From Leptospirales bacterium (GTDB lineage: Bacteria > Spirochaetota > Leptospiria > Leptospirales > Leptonemataceae): DNA of 46,459 nt. This document shows, piece by piece, positions 33,130 to 42,000 of the stretch; position 1 is the first letter of the stretch; each line of letters begins with the position of its first letter. The translations under genes were made by a program, and so were the position numbers. The stretch lies in contig JAIBBM010000034.1 of assembly GCA_019694685.1 (NCBI GenBank), positions 1 to 46,459 on the forward strand, given 5' to 3'. The notes under the pieces were generated by a model. That model ran no database searches. It saw only the letters and a program-made list of their open reading frames with translations, and was not told the DNA's origin.

Positions 33130-35020
33130 CCCACCTGCTTCGCCTGGCTTCAGCATCACGCTGAGGCTGTTTCGCTATTTGTTTCGCTATAAGACGCGGA
33201 TTGTTTTCGGCGTGCTATTTTCCGTCCTGGTTTCGCTATCCAATCTGGTTTCCATCACGGCCCTCGTTCCGATTTTCAATGCAATCGGAGAAACAGGGCC
33301 CATTGAAGTCCTCCCCTGCGGCGGAGAAGAGAAAGAACGATACCAGCGGATGGAGAGAGGGGAGCAGCTCGACCTCATCGAAAAGGCTCAGGTCGCGTGG
33401 ACCGGAGTGAAGCTGGCGGCGAATAAAAAGGCAGAAGGAAAGAGTTCGCGCGAAGTGGTTATGGCGTTATGCGCTTTTGTTCTGCCAGTGTACTTACTCA
33501 AGCTTCTGTGTCTGACCATTTCCTTCTATTGCATCGGTACGGCGGGACTGATGGCTGTGCGCGATTTGCGCATGGAGCTTTACAACAAGCTCAACGTTCT
33601 GGGGCTCGAGCATTTTACGGAGAACCAGACTGGATTCATCATGAGTCGTGTCATCAATGACGCGGAGGCAGTCGGCAGAAGTCTTTCCGCAGAATTTCAA
33701 GAAGGCCTCGTTGATTTGCTCTACATCATCACTCATTTCGCCTTGCTTGCAGTGATTTCCTGGCAGATGCTGCTGATGGCTCTTCTGATTGTGCCCATTC
33801 TATCTTCGCCTGTTGCGAAATTTGCAAAGAAGATTCGCGGTGCGGCCATGGGCCAGCAGGAGAGGCTTGCGGATCTGGGTGCACACATTCACGAAATACT
33901 GAGCGGCATTCGGGTCATTCGTGCATTTTCCATGCAGAAGTTCGAACTCGGAAGATTCCAGCAGGTGAATCAGAAACTCTATCAGAATACATTTCGCGGA
34001 CATTACTATCATCAAGTTGGCCCCGCTCTTACTGAGTTTGTAGCAACCATCGCTGTGGTTGGCTTTTTGTCGTGGGGTGCGTATCGCATCGCCGCAAGCA
34101 CCATGAACAAAGGCCAATTCTTTACCTTCTTCTTCACTTTGATCTTTCTGATGCGTCCCATCAAACAGGTATCCGTTCTCGCCAATCTGACAAGCGTTGC
34201 GCGCGCGGCGGGCCAGAGAATTTTCGAAGTTCTGGATAAGCCAGTCACCGTGACGGATGTAAAGGATCCGAAACGACTTCGTGCTCTTTCAGATGAGATC
34301 GTGTATGACAATGTCTCTTTTCGGTATCCGGGTCACGACCGCACGGTCTTAGACGGTGTGAGTTTTCGGGTAAAGCAGGGCCAGACTATTTCATTTGTAG
34401 GAGCGTCTGGCGCAGGCAAGTCCACCCTGATGGATCTGCTTCCGCGATTCTTTGACACTACATCCGGAAGCATTCGCATTGATGGCATTGACATTCGGCA
34501 GTACAGTCTGCGAGATCTTCGCACGGCCATTGGAATTGTGACGCAAAATATTTTCCTTTTTCACACTACTGTGCGAGAAAACATTTCCTACGGTAGACTG
34601 GATATCCCCATGGAGAGAATCGTGGAGGTGGCACGCGCGGCAAATGCGCATGATTTCATCAGCGAACTTCCCCAGGGTTACGAAACAAACATTGGAGAAT
34701 CAGGAGTGATGCTTTCTGGAGGGCAAAGACAGCGCATCGCAATTGCGCGGGCCATCTTGCTCGATCCTCCTGTTCTGGTGTTTGATGAAGCCACATCCGC
34801 GCTCGACAATGAAAGCGAGAAGCTCGTGCACGAGGCCATGGAAAGGCTCTTGCTCGGCAGGACAGTCTTTATCATAGCGCATCGTCTATCCAGTGTGTAT
34901 CGATCAGACTGCATTTACGTCATGGAAAATGGAAAGATCGTGGAACAGGGGAAACACGAAGAGCTCCTTGAGGCGGGAGCGGTGTATAAGAATCTGTACG
35001 AAATGCAATTTCAGGGTTGA
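33080..35020 (+). CDS. msbA: Lipid A exporter-like ABC transporter (MsbA type)
   Basis: This half-transporter has six helices and a C-terminal ATPase: Walker A GASGAGKST, signature LSGGQRQRIAIARA, Walker B VLVFDEATSALD and switch IAHRLSS. Adjacency to bamA and lpxK supports MsbA, the lipid A-core flippase. The start is unclear: GTG 33080 overlaps bamA by 50 bp, and TTG 33110 is a shorter option; the first helix begins near ITLRLFRYLFRY. As in the exporter at 16.5 kb, the loop between helices 1 and 2 is extended (about 70 residues, charged, with a PCGGEEKERYQRME segment). It ends 10 bp before lpxK. Confidence 0.85.
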   Translation: MIPNFSLCLALATSDSNPPASPGFSITLRLFRYLFRYKTRIVFGVLFSVLVSLSNLVSITALVPIFNAIGETGPIEVLPCGGEEKERYQRMERGEQLDLIEKAQVAWTGVKLAANKKAEGKSSREVVMALCAFVLPVYLLKLLCLTISFYCIGTAGLMAVRDLRMELYNKLNVLGLEHFTENQTGFIMSRVINDAEAVGRSLSAEFQEGLVDLLYIITHFALLAVISWQMLLMALLIVPILSSPVAKFAKKIRGAAMGQQERLADLGAHIHEILSGIRVIRAFSMQKFELGRFQQVNQKLYQNTFRGHYYHQVGPALTEFVATIAVVGFLSWGAYRIAASTMNKGQFFTFFFTLIFLMRPIKQVSVLANLTSVARAAGQRIFEVLDKPVTVTDVKDPKRLRALSDEIVYDNVSFRYPGHDRTVLDGVSFRVKQGQTISFVGASGAGKSTLMDLLPRFFDTTSGSIRIDGIDIRQYSLRDLRTAIGIVTQNIFLFHTTVRENISYGRLDIPMERIVEVARAANAHDFISELPQGYETNIGESGVMLSGGQRQRIAIARAILLDPPVLVFDEATSALDNESEKLVHEAMERLLLGRTVFIIAHRLSSVYRSDCIYVMENGKIVEQGKHEELLEAGAVYKNLYEMQFQG

Positions 35021-35030
35021 TGCAGGGCCC

Positions 35031-36002
35031 ATGATGTGCCCGCGTTTTCTTTCTCAGATTTATCTCTACTTTCATCATAGAAAGTTTCGCGCCCGCGCCA
35101 GAGAGGCGCGTTCATTCGCGGGGCGCAGAATCATTTCTATTGGAAACCTTTCCATGGGCGGAACTGGAAAAACTCCGCTCGTAGAAATGCTCGCCAGAGA
35201 AGCACTGAAGCGGGGGCACAGGCCGATGGTGGTGCTACGAGGCTACAAAGGATCTACCAGTGGTCTGGTCACGGACGGACAAAACGTAAAGATGGCCTTC
35301 GCAGAGGCGGGGGATGAGGCCATGCTCTTCACTCAGACTCCAGGTCTTCGAGTGGCCGTCGGCAGAGACAGGGCGTCTGTAATCGATCAATTTGGCGGAG
35401 ATTCTACTTTGATCTTTCTGGACGATGCGTTTCAAAACCCATCTGTAAAGCGCCAGGTGGATCTCGTGCTGATCGATGCAAGCATTCCGGAGAACAAGTT
35501 TCGCGTATTTCCCTGCGGAAAATTTAGAGAAGGGCTCGAAGCGCTTTCGCGCGCGAGCGCAGTGGTTTTGACACGCGCGGACTCAAAGACCGCACCGGAG
35601 TGGAAGTCCAGAATCCAGGCCAGCTTTCCTCGCTTGAGAGTTTTCGAATCCACCCATGAGTTTGCAGGTCTACGTCCAGTCCTGGACCGCGGCCCATCCG
35701 CAAGTCGTCCTGTCACGGCGTCCGCCTTCTGCGGCATCGGAAACCCGGGAGCTTTTTTTAGAATGCTCGAAAGCTCCGGGGTAAAAGTCCAGGCGCGATG
35801 CGAATTTGCGGATCACTATGCATACGCAGAAAAAGATCTGTTGATGCTCAGGAAGCGAGGAGGGCCCTGGATTACTACAGCGAAGGATGCTGTGCGGCTT
35901 CGGCATTTCCCCGATGAATATCTTCAGGCAATATGGATTGCAGATATGAGGCTTCGCATCACCGTGGGCAGCAAAGATCTCATCGATCTTGTTTTTGATT
36001 GA
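35031..36002 (+). CDS. lpxK: Tetraacyldisaccharide 4'-kinase (LpxK)
   Basis: LpxK phosphorylates the 4' position of the lipid A precursor at the inner membrane. The 323-residue protein has ISIGNLSMGGTGKTPLVEML (Walker A GGTGKT), VVLRGYKG, GDEAMLF, LDDAFQN and VLIDAS, then TASAFCGIGNP, FADHYAY and ITTAKDAVRL. This is the family order. The usual DDGFQH is DDAFQN here. Start ATG 35031; ATG 35034 is equally possible and lies at a better distance from AGGG. It follows msbA by 10 bp, giving a lipid A synthesis and export unit. Confidence 0.92.
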   Translation: MMCPRFLSQIYLYFHHRKFRARAREARSFAGRRIISIGNLSMGGTGKTPLVEMLAREALKRGHRPMVVLRGYKGSTSGLVTDGQNVKMAFAEAGDEAMLFTQTPGLRVAVGRDRASVIDQFGGDSTLIFLDDAFQNPSVKRQVDLVLIDASIPENKFRVFPCGKFREGLEALSRASAVVLTRADSKTAPEWKSRIQASFPRLRVFESTHEFAGLRPVLDRGPSASRPVTASAFCGIGNPGAFFRMLESSGVKVQARCEFADHYAYAEKDLLMLRKRGGPWITTAKDAVRLRHFPDEYLQAIWIADMRLRITVGSKDLIDLVFD

Positions 36003-36014
36003 GGCAGAATCGAA

Positions 36015-36389
36015 ATGAAACCATTTGGACTCTTAGTATTTGGACTGGCCATCACTCTCAATGCGATGGCGAATATTCTGGTGAAGGCATCTGCGCTGAA
36101 GAAGGACGATGAATCTGCAGTAGGGCTAATCAAAGGATTTCTTCTGAATCCTCTTTTGATTGCGGGTCTTGCGTCTTTTGGCCTCGCTTTCCTGGCATAC
36201 CGTTATGTGCTCAGTCTGGGCATTCCTCTGTCCGTTGCATATCCAATCATGACCACTCTCGGGTTTGCCATTGTTCTTCTCGCCTCTCGTTTCTTTTTCC
36301 AGGAAACACTCAACGGGATTCAATGGGGAGGCATTGGCTTTCTTGTCGTTGGTCTCTGGATGATAGCTTCGCAGATGGGACAGGGATGA
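36015..36389 (+). CDS. Small multidrug resistance-type (DMT) membrane protein
   Basis: This 124-residue, four-helix protein resembles SMR/EamA transporters: the first helix has AITLNAMANILVKAS, later PLSVAYPIMTTLGFAIVLLASRFFFQETL and IQWGGIGFLVVGLWMI. The glutamate of helix 1 essential in EmrE is not present (asparagines instead). It therefore resembles ArnE/ArnF-like or other lipid/polyol-type members more than a drug exporter. Position after lpxK suggests a role in moving a lipid-linked sugar or amine for lipid A modification, as inference. Its stop overlaps the next start by 4 bp. Confidence 0.7.
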   Translation: MKPFGLLVFGLAITLNAMANILVKASALKKDDESAVGLIKGFLLNPLLIAGLASFGLAFLAYRYVLSLGIPLSVAYPIMTTLGFAIVLLASRFFFQETLNGIQWGGIGFLVVGLWMIASQMGQG

Positions 36390-37576
36390 GTGGACCGTTA
36401 GACGGCATTCGTGTCATTGATCTCTCCATGCTTTTGCCCGGTCCGCTGTGCAGCCAGCACCTGGCGGACATGGGAGCGGAGGTAATCAAGATTGAAAATC
36501 CGCGTGTCCCGGACATGACGCGCTACTTTGACGCACAATATTCTGGAACAGAAAAACCGGAAGCATCGAAGGACAGCGCGATGTTTCGCCTTCTGAATCG
36601 AAATAAGAAATCCGTAAATTTGAACGTTATGCGGCCAGAAGGCCGTGAAGTTCTGTTGAGATTGCTTGAGAATGCGGATGTTTTGCTCGAAGGCTTCCGG
36701 CCTGGCAAGATGGAAGAACTTGGAATTGGATATTCCAATCTCAAAGAACGTTTCCCGAGGCTTGTGTATTGCGCGATTTCAGGGTATGGAGATGGCGGAC
36801 CGCTACGGGACTTTGCGGGTCACGATGGAAATTACACAGCGCGTGCGGCAGTGCTCGGCCTGACTGGAGCAGCAGGCCCCGTGGTGCCTGGAATCCAGGT
36901 AGCAGACATTGCAGGCGGGACATTGATCGCGCTTTCAGGAATTCTTGCAGCACTCGTGTCGCGCGCGAAGACTGGCCTGGGCCAGTTCGTAGATGTCAGT
37001 ATGATGGACGGCGCGTTCTCTTTGATTCCACTTCAAGCGGCGGAGTATGTTGCCACGGGTAAGGATCCAGAGAGAGGGCAGATGCCTCTTTCAGGTGCAC
37101 TTCCGAACTATGCATGCTATGAAACAAAAGATGGGCGATTCGTGATGCTCGGAGCTCTAGAAGAGCGATTCTTCAAAGGGTTTCTCCGGGCGGCCGGAAA
37201 GGAAGATTGGATCGACATGCTTCATCGCGGAGACCTCAAGTCTCTTCGCGCCCGCCTTCAGTCTCTCTTTGCTTCGCGCACTCTCGCGGAGTGGCAGCCA
37301 CTCTTTGAAAATACGGAAGCTTGCCTTGCTCCTGTGCAGACTGTCTCAGAAGCATTTCAAGATCCGCAGCTAGTGGCCCGCGGGATGGTTCGACGTGGGA
37401 GGAGAGGGGAGGATACCTGGCTTGAAATCGGTTCTCCCTTTCGGTTTTCAAATACGCCCGTGGAACTGGATCGTCTGGCGCCCCCGGGCCACGGCGAACA
37501 CACCAGGGAAGTGCTTTCCGCTCACGGCTTTTCTGACTTAGATATAGAAGAGTTCAAGAAAAAGCGCATCATCTGA
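36386..37576 (+). CDS. CoA-transferase family III protein, alpha-methylacyl-CoA racemase-like
   Basis: Start ATG 36386 overlaps the preceding stop by 4 bp. The 396-residue protein opens with LDGIRVIDLSMLLPGPLCSQHLADMGAEVIKIENP, the family III signature, then NRNKKSVNLN, the segment YCAISGYGDGGPLRDFAGHDGNY, and IQVADIAGGTLIALSGILAAL. The His-Asp of GHD and the later Asp in VADIAGG correspond to the catalytic residues of alpha-methylacyl-CoA racemases, so 2-methylacyl-CoA epimerisation is more likely than CoA transfer. The length is normal. A place in branched fatty acid breakdown is inferred. Confidence 0.85.
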   Translation: MSGPLDGIRVIDLSMLLPGPLCSQHLADMGAEVIKIENPRVPDMTRYFDAQYSGTEKPEASKDSAMFRLLNRNKKSVNLNVMRPEGREVLLRLLENADVLLEGFRPGKMEELGIGYSNLKERFPRLVYCAISGYGDGGPLRDFAGHDGNYTARAAVLGLTGAAGPVVPGIQVADIAGGTLIALSGILAALVSRAKTGLGQFVDVSMMDGAFSLIPLQAAEYVATGKDPERGQMPLSGALPNYACYETKDGRFVMLGALEERFFKGFLRAAGKEDWIDMLHRGDLKSLRARLQSLFASRTLAEWQPLFENTEACLAPVQTVSEAFQDPQLVARGMVRRGRRGEDTWLEIGSPFRFSNTPVELDRLAPPGHGEHTREVLSAHGFSDLDIEEFKKKRII

Positions 37577-37647
37577 GGCGATTTCGGCCTGGGTACAGGT
37601 TTTATAGAATTTGCTTGAAAGGTTATGCGTCATAATCAAGGTTCCCC

Positions 37648-39219
37648 ATGGCACACGACGCGATCCTCGAAATGTCTGACGTTCATCACCCGGATGTTGA
37701 ATTTCAACCGGATGGAAATTCATCCGACCAGATTTTTGAGGGTGGAACGGGGTTAACGTATCGCGACTATCTGGTGCTCCCCGGTTACATTGACTTTCAC
37801 CCCAGCGACGTGCACCTGGAGACTCGTGTAACGCGCAATATTAGCATTCATCGTCCAATGATTTCCTCACCCATGGACACAGTCACGGAAGATCGCATGG
37901 CCATTGCCATGGCGCTTCTGGGAGGACTGGGAGTCGTTCACTACAACAACACTCTGGAACGCCAGGTGGAAATAGTTGAGAAAGTAAAACGATATAAGAA
38001 CGGTTTCATTGAAGATCCCATCGTGCTTGGGCCTCACAACACCATTCGCGATCTGGACATGATCAAACACAAATACAACTTCTCCGGTATTCCAATCACA
38101 GAAGACGGCACGCGGAACTCACGTTTGATTGGAATTGTAACCAATCGTGACGTTGACTTTGAAAAAGATCGGACCATTCGCCTGAGCGAGGTCATGACCC
38201 GAGAAGTGGTTACAGCGCAAGAAGGTATCTCACTCGTAGATGCAAACAAGATTCTGAAATCTTCCAAGAAGGGAAAACTTCCCATCATCAATGAATCGGG
38301 TCAGCTCGTGGCACTCATGTGCAGATCAGATTTGAAGAAGAACCAGGAGTTTCCTTACGCGTCCAAAGATTCTCAGAAGAGACTCATGGTTGGCGCGGCT
38401 ATCTCAACCAAGATGGAAGCGTACGACAGGCTCGACGCGTTGTATCGCGCGGGTGTGGACATTGTGATCATTGACTCGGCGCAAGGAAATTCAAATTACC
38501 AGATCCAGACTATCAAATACATTAAGAAACATTATCCATCCCTGGAAGTAATTGCGGGTAACGTTGTAACAACAGATCAGTGTTTGAATCTGATTCGCGC
38601 AGGTGCGGACGCTCTTCGCATTGGAATGGGACCGGGATCCATTTGTATCACCCAGGATGTAATGGCTGTGGGTCGCGCTCAGGCCACTGCTGTTTACTAC
38701 ACCGCGAAATTCGCGCGCAAGTATGGTGTTCCGGTCATAGCAGACGGCGGCATCTCAACCATTGGAGACCTTGCCAACGCACTCGCCATTGGCGCATCCA
38801 CAACCATGATGGGCTCTATGTTTGCAGGAACCCAGGAAGCCCCCGGCGATTACTTCTACGAAAACGGTGTACGTCTCAAAAAGTACAGAGGCATGGCTTC
38901 TCTTGAGGCAATGGAAGCAGGCGGGGATAAGCGTTATTTTTCAGAAGATCAAGAAGTGAAAGTCGCACAGGGTGTGGCAGGATTTGTCGTAGACAAAGGG
39001 TCTATGATGCAATTTGTTCCCTACCTGGTTCAGGGGCTCAGACAGTCCTTCCAGGACATGGGTGCGCGTTCCATTTCTGAACTTCATGAAGCACTTTACT
39101 CAGGCAAACTGAGATTTGAGAAAAGATCTTACAGCGCTCAATTGCAGGGCTCTGTGCACAGTCTTCATAGTTTCACCGGTCCAGCTCTGGGTGGCTGGGA
39201 GCAGAACAATCGAAGATAG
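37648..39219 (+). CDS. guaB: IMP dehydrogenase, eukaryote-type sequence
   Basis: It oxidises IMP to XMP, the committed step of GMP synthesis. The 523-residue protein has the TIM barrel split by a CBS pair (about residues 125-235). The catalytic loop is GPGSICITQ (C333), then [47 protein letters not shown] and a C-terminal [18 protein letters not shown] (SICTT in most bacteria), [18 protein letters not shown] and the C terminus closely match human IMPDH as I remember it. The length (514 in human) also fits that type rather than the roughly 490 of typical bacterial forms. AAGG lies seven bases before the ATG. Confidence 0.95.
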   Translation: MAHDAILEMSDVHHPDVEFQPDGNSSDQIFEGGTGLTYRDYLVLPGYIDFHPSDVHLETRVTRNISIHRPMISSPMDTVTEDRMAIAMALLGGLGVVHYNNTLERQVEIVEKVKRYKNGFIEDPIVLGPHNTIRDLDMIKHKYNFSGIPITEDGTRNSRLIGIVTNRDVDFEKDRTIRLSEVMTREVVTAQEGISLVDANKILKSSKKGKLPIINESGQLVALMCRSDLKKNQEFPYASKDSQKRLMVGAAISTKMEAYDRLDALYRAGVDIVIIDSAQGNSNYQIQTIKYIKKHYPSLEVIAGNVVTTDQCLNLIRAGADALRIGMGPGSICITQDVMAVGRAQATAVYYTAKFARKYGVPVIADGGISTIGDLANALAIGASTTMMGSMFAGTQEAPGDYFYENGVRLKKYRGMASLEAMEAGGDKRYFSEDQEVKVAQGVAGFVVDKGSMMQFVPYLVQGLRQSFQDMGARSISELHEALYSGKLRFEKRSYSAQLQGSVHSLHSFTGPALGGWEQNNRR

Positions 39220-39227
39220 GCGGTCCC

Positions 39228-40013
39228 ATGGATTTCGAACGATTCAAAAAGATAAACGACGAGCGCATGAACTATCGCGAGATGGAAGACGCGTCTGTCG
39301 TTTCTTCCTATCGCAATCTGGGATGTGGAGACGGCTATCGACTGTACTTGAAAGTAGAAGGTGACAAAGTTGTAGATGCTTCTTACACAACAACTGGTTG
39401 CGGCTTTGGTCTTGTATCTCTGGCCATGGCTACTCAATGGATCACAGGGAAAACCATAGAGCAGGCTGGTTCCATTCAGGCTTCCGACATAGAAGGAATG
39501 TTCGAGTTTCCAGATCGTCGCAAGAATTATCCAGAATCCGCAGTGGAAGCAGTGCAAAAGGCAGTGGCCGATTTCAAGAATGGCACAGGCATTCGTCCGG
39601 AAGATAGAGTCTCTCGCACGACTGCTCTTGAGGCGCTGGCACGCGATGGGCACCTTCGCGGTGCGAAGCTCAATCAGATTATACTGGAAGGCGAAAACCT
39701 GGAAGGTGTGGATGCGTCCGGTGCGGACTTTTCAAATGCGTTCTTACAGAATGTAAACTTTCGCGGAGCGAACTTATCTGGCGCGCGGTTTCGCGGAGCT
39801 TTTTTGAACAATGCGAATCTAGAGGGCGCCAATCTCAGCGGAGCGGACCTTCGCTGGGCAAAGCTCACGGGAGCGCGCCTTGAAGGCGTTCAAGTTCAGG
39901 GCGCAACTTACGATATTGGTACGCGAGTGGATGCAAACAGAATCCACCTGTTCAAAGAAATGGTTCAGGCAGGCAAAGACGCCTACGTAGAGAAAGAGGC
40001 CGGAGTTGGCTGA
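39228..40013 (+). CDS. IscU/NifU-like scaffold domain fused to pentapeptide repeats
   Basis: Residues about 18-118 align with the Fe-S scaffold IscU: LGCGDGYRLYLKVEGDKVVDASYTTTGCGFGLVSLAMATQWITGKT has the first two ligand cysteines (C33 with D35, and C58). The third, normally HCS before AEDA, is replaced by YPES (101-104), so classical cluster assembly is doubtful. Residues about 143-227 are a pentapeptide repeat solenoid (for example ANLSGARFRGAFLNNANLEG), with A(D/N)LxG units forming a right-handed beta-helix. The combination is unusual. It starts 8 bp after guaB and overlaps the next small gene by 8 bp. Confidence 0.8.
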   Translation: MDFERFKKINDERMNYREMEDASVVSSYRNLGCGDGYRLYLKVEGDKVVDASYTTTGCGFGLVSLAMATQWITGKTIEQAGSIQASDIEGMFEFPDRRKNYPESAVEAVQKAVADFKNGTGIRPEDRVSRTTALEALARDGHLRGAKLNQIILEGENLEGVDASGADFSNAFLQNVNFRGANLSGARFRGAFLNNANLEGANLSGADLRWAKLTGARLEGVQVQGATYDIGTRVDANRIHLFKEMVQAGKDAYVEKEAGVG

Positions 40014-40203
40014 CGTTGCAGTGGGTGGCCAGTATAAGCTGAATCGCCGCACTTTTCTTCATAAGGGCATTTTCGTAAACCAGGGAGTGTCCGTCCAGGT
40101 GATGGAAATTACGGACGGACCTGATAAAGTTATTGTGCAGTTTTTGGACCGTGAGGGATTTCCCCATATACTGACGGGCATTGGTCCGGAAGAGCTGGAA
40201 TGA
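40006..40203 (+). CDS. Small protein of unknown function, 65 residues
   Basis: It starts at TTG 40006, inside the end of the IscU-pentapeptide gene, with GGCCGGAG directly upstream. It ends in a 4-bp overlap with the STAS gene. The sequence is acidic at the C terminus and strand-rich (GQYKLNRRTFLHKGIFVNQGVSVQVMEI, VIVQFLD), like a small beta-barrel of SH3 or PilZ size; no family was recognised. Tight coupling on both sides and even codon use argue that it is real. Confidence 0.65.
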   Translation: MADVAVGGQYKLNRRTFLHKGIFVNQGVSVQVMEITDGPDKVIVQFLDREGFPHILTGIGPEELE

Positions 40204-40544
40204 TAGAGATTGTTGCAAAGGCGCCGGATCGGCTTGCGATGAGAATCACGGATGATCTCAAGATGGAGAATGCCCGCGAGTTCTTTGACCTGTTCCGCGA
40301 GCATTATACGGACAGCCAGGTGCAGGTTCTAATCGACTTTGGCAAAATTCGCTTTGTGGACAGTTCCGGCATTGGCATTCTTCTGCGCTGTGCGGAGGAA
40401 GTGAAGAAAAGGGGCGGTTCCTTCTTCATATGTGGCCTGAATAAATCTATGCAATCTGTCTTTCGCCTGGCCGGGCTCCACAAGATCTTTGAACTCCTGG
40501 AGCAGGAACAGGCAAACATGCGGTTTCCCGAGCTCCAGTCCTAG
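40200..40544 (+). CDS. STAS-domain anti-sigma factor antagonist
   Basis: The 114-residue protein is a single STAS domain: VQVLIDFGKIRFVDSSGIGILLRCAEEVKKRGGSFFICGL contains the DSSG motif, whose second serine is phosphorylated by an anti-sigma kinase in SpoIIAA-like proteins. It may control a sigma factor or another partner by partner switching. No RsbW-type kinase or PP2C phosphatase is in the window. It overlaps the small preceding gene by 4 bp. Confidence 0.88.
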   Translation: MIEIVAKAPDRLAMRITDDLKMENAREFFDLFREHYTDSQVQVLIDFGKIRFVDSSGIGILLRCAEEVKKRGGSFFICGLNKSMQSVFRLAGLHKIFELLEQEQANMRFPELQS

Positions 40545-40558
40545 CCGATACTATAACC

Positions 40559-41404
40559 ATGCGAATTCTTGTCTCTGCCCTGGTCCTTCTGGTCCTATCC
40601 TGCTCATCTGCTTTCAATAAAAGACAGTCTCTTTATGTAGGGGATCATGAAGCTTTTTACAGGCTGAAGTCTGCCTCCTATCCATCAGAGGAGATTCGCG
40701 CACAACTTCCGAAACAGACCGCTTTCCCTGACCTTGATGAGGACAGCATTGCGAGGCTCCTGGCCACTCTCAAATATCGCAAGGCGGGTCTATTCGGAGA
40801 CACAAACAGAAGAATCTTTTACAATGAACAACTCCCTGAGATTGCACACAGATTCAAAGAATCCCAGGCCAGGCTAGACGAAACTCAGAGAATGGTTTTG
40901 ATCGTGACTCACGATCCTGACAACAGCGTTCTGAGCCATCTGGAAAGAACGACTCTGGTTTACTGGGCGGACGAAGCAGGTTTGAACATCGTGCTCGGCG
41001 AAATCCGTCAGGACATTCCTCACAATGACATGCTGGAAAGACAGGACTGGACGAGTGTTCTTCCCGTCAGTATGAAGCATTCCTACAGCGACCTGCGCTT
41101 GATCGACTCTCCCCACTACCAGCTCAAGCAGATCAACGGATCCACTCATGCTACCTGGGCCGTGTTCCCCATGGATCAACTGGCGCAGTTGCCTGCGATC
41201 CCGCCTGACAATCGAGTATCCCTTTCAAAAACAGAGCCCGCGTCAACCGAGCCGGCCAAACCTGCCAAAGACAATCAGCCTCCGGCGAAAAGCGATCCGC
41301 AGCTTACGAGGAGACTGCAGGATCTCAAGCAGGCTCTCGATCAGGGGCTGATCACTCAGGAAGAGTACGACCAGAAAAGAAAGAAGATCCTCGATAGCTA
41401 CTGA
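40559..41404 (+). CDS. Putative lipoprotein with a C-terminal SHOCT domain
   Basis: The 281-residue protein begins MRILVSALVLLVLSCSSAF, a lipoprotein signal with lipobox VLSC (cysteine 15). The middle part is not recognised (it includes RMVLIVTHDPDNSVLSHLERTTLV and ATWAVFP). A low-complexity linker rich in Pro, Lys and Ala (about 218-245) precedes a SHOCT motif, LQDLKQALDQGLITQEEYDQKRKKIL, a short helical module often at C termini. It probably sits in the envelope. Its stop overlaps the convergent FlaA-like gene by 7 bp. Confidence 0.75.
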   Translation: MRILVSALVLLVLSCSSAFNKRQSLYVGDHEAFYRLKSASYPSEEIRAQLPKQTAFPDLDEDSIARLLATLKYRKAGLFGDTNRRIFYNEQLPEIAHRFKESQARLDETQRMVLIVTHDPDNSVLSHLERTTLVYWADEAGLNIVLGEIRQDIPHNDMLERQDWTSVLPVSMKHSYSDLRLIDSPHYQLKQINGSTHATWAVFPMDQLAQLPAIPPDNRVSLSKTEPASTEPAKPAKDNQPPAKSDPQLTRRLQDLKQALDQGLITQEEYDQKRKKILDSY

Positions 41405-41934
41405 GCGGATCCTGCGAGAGGCGGAATCCGGATCAGGTCCCTGGTCTGCACTGTAAGATCGTCCATCTGAATGCTGGCCGGCTTGTCTGAAGCTGGAACA
41501 ATCAAGAACCACCTGAGCTCCAGGCCTTTTTCTTCCAGATGAACTGCCTGGGTCAGGCCCGCGAGAGGGATCGACATTTCTTTGCTGATTTTGAAATCCG
41601 TATTTCCAATCAGGATCGAATGATCGGTGCCATACGCATCTTTGAGAATTACAAACAGTCTATCTTTGCGTCCTGAACCGAATACTTTTAGCTTTAGAGC
41701 AATGCTCTGGGCCGGCAGGTGGATTGGCCTGGGGGGAATGAGGCGCGATGTGCTTTTAAACTGAACGCGCATGGCATGTCCGGACCCGTCAAACGCGCTG
41801 ACCCGGGTGAGGTAGGTATCCGCGCCGGCCCGCCACAGTACGGACTCAAAATTTTCCAGCATCCGATCGCTTGCGCCTGGAAAAGCGAAAACAGTCTGGA
41901 CGAGCATAGAAAAAGTGACGATCAGACTTGACAC
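41398..41934 (-). CDS. Exported FlaA-like protein (flagellar filament outer layer type)
   Basis: Start GTG 41934 gives 178 residues with a signal peptide (SSLIVTFSMLVQTVFA, cleavage before FPGAS); the frame upstream of this has no coding character and overlaps the divergent gene. The mature part resembles spirochaete FlaA proteins: an LENFESVLWRAGADTYLTRV opening, a strand SIALKLKVFGSGRKDRLFVILKDAYG, HSILIGN, IPLAGLTQ, and a final strand pair ending in a TRDLIRIPP segment. FlaA forms the sheath layer of periplasmic flagella. Similarity is by pattern only; it may be another carbohydrate-binding-like jelly roll. It shares the intergenic region with the OmpL47-repeat gene. Confidence 0.5.
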   Translation of the reverse strand: MSSLIVTFSMLVQTVFAFPGASDRMLENFESVLWRAGADTYLTRVSAFDGSGHAMRVQFKSTSRLIPPRPIHLPAQSIALKLKVFGSGRKDRLFVILKDAYGTDHSILIGNTDFKISKEMSIPLAGLTQAVHLEEKGLELRWFLIVPASDKPASIQMDDLTVQTRDLIRIPPLAGSAQ

Positions 41935-41958
41935 CTGGCCCGATTTTCGGAGTTTATC
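41928..41958 (+). promoter_or_regulatory. Promoter of the OmpL47-repeat gene
   Basis: A perfect -35 TTGACA (41928-41933) is followed by a -10-like TTTATC (41953-41958; 19 bases between them) or GTTTAT one base earlier. The predicted leader is about 35 nt and contains GAGGAG six bases before ATG 42001. The -35 overlaps the start codon of the divergent FlaA-like gene. Confidence 0.55.
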
Positions 41959-42000
41959 CAGGCTAAATAGATTTGCCCGCACTTCCACGAGGAGAAATTC

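Noticed and set aside
37603..37636. Promoter for guaB (TATAGAAT or TTGCTT with CATAAT)
   Set aside because: Several overlapping weak matches with poor spacing; no choice is convincing.
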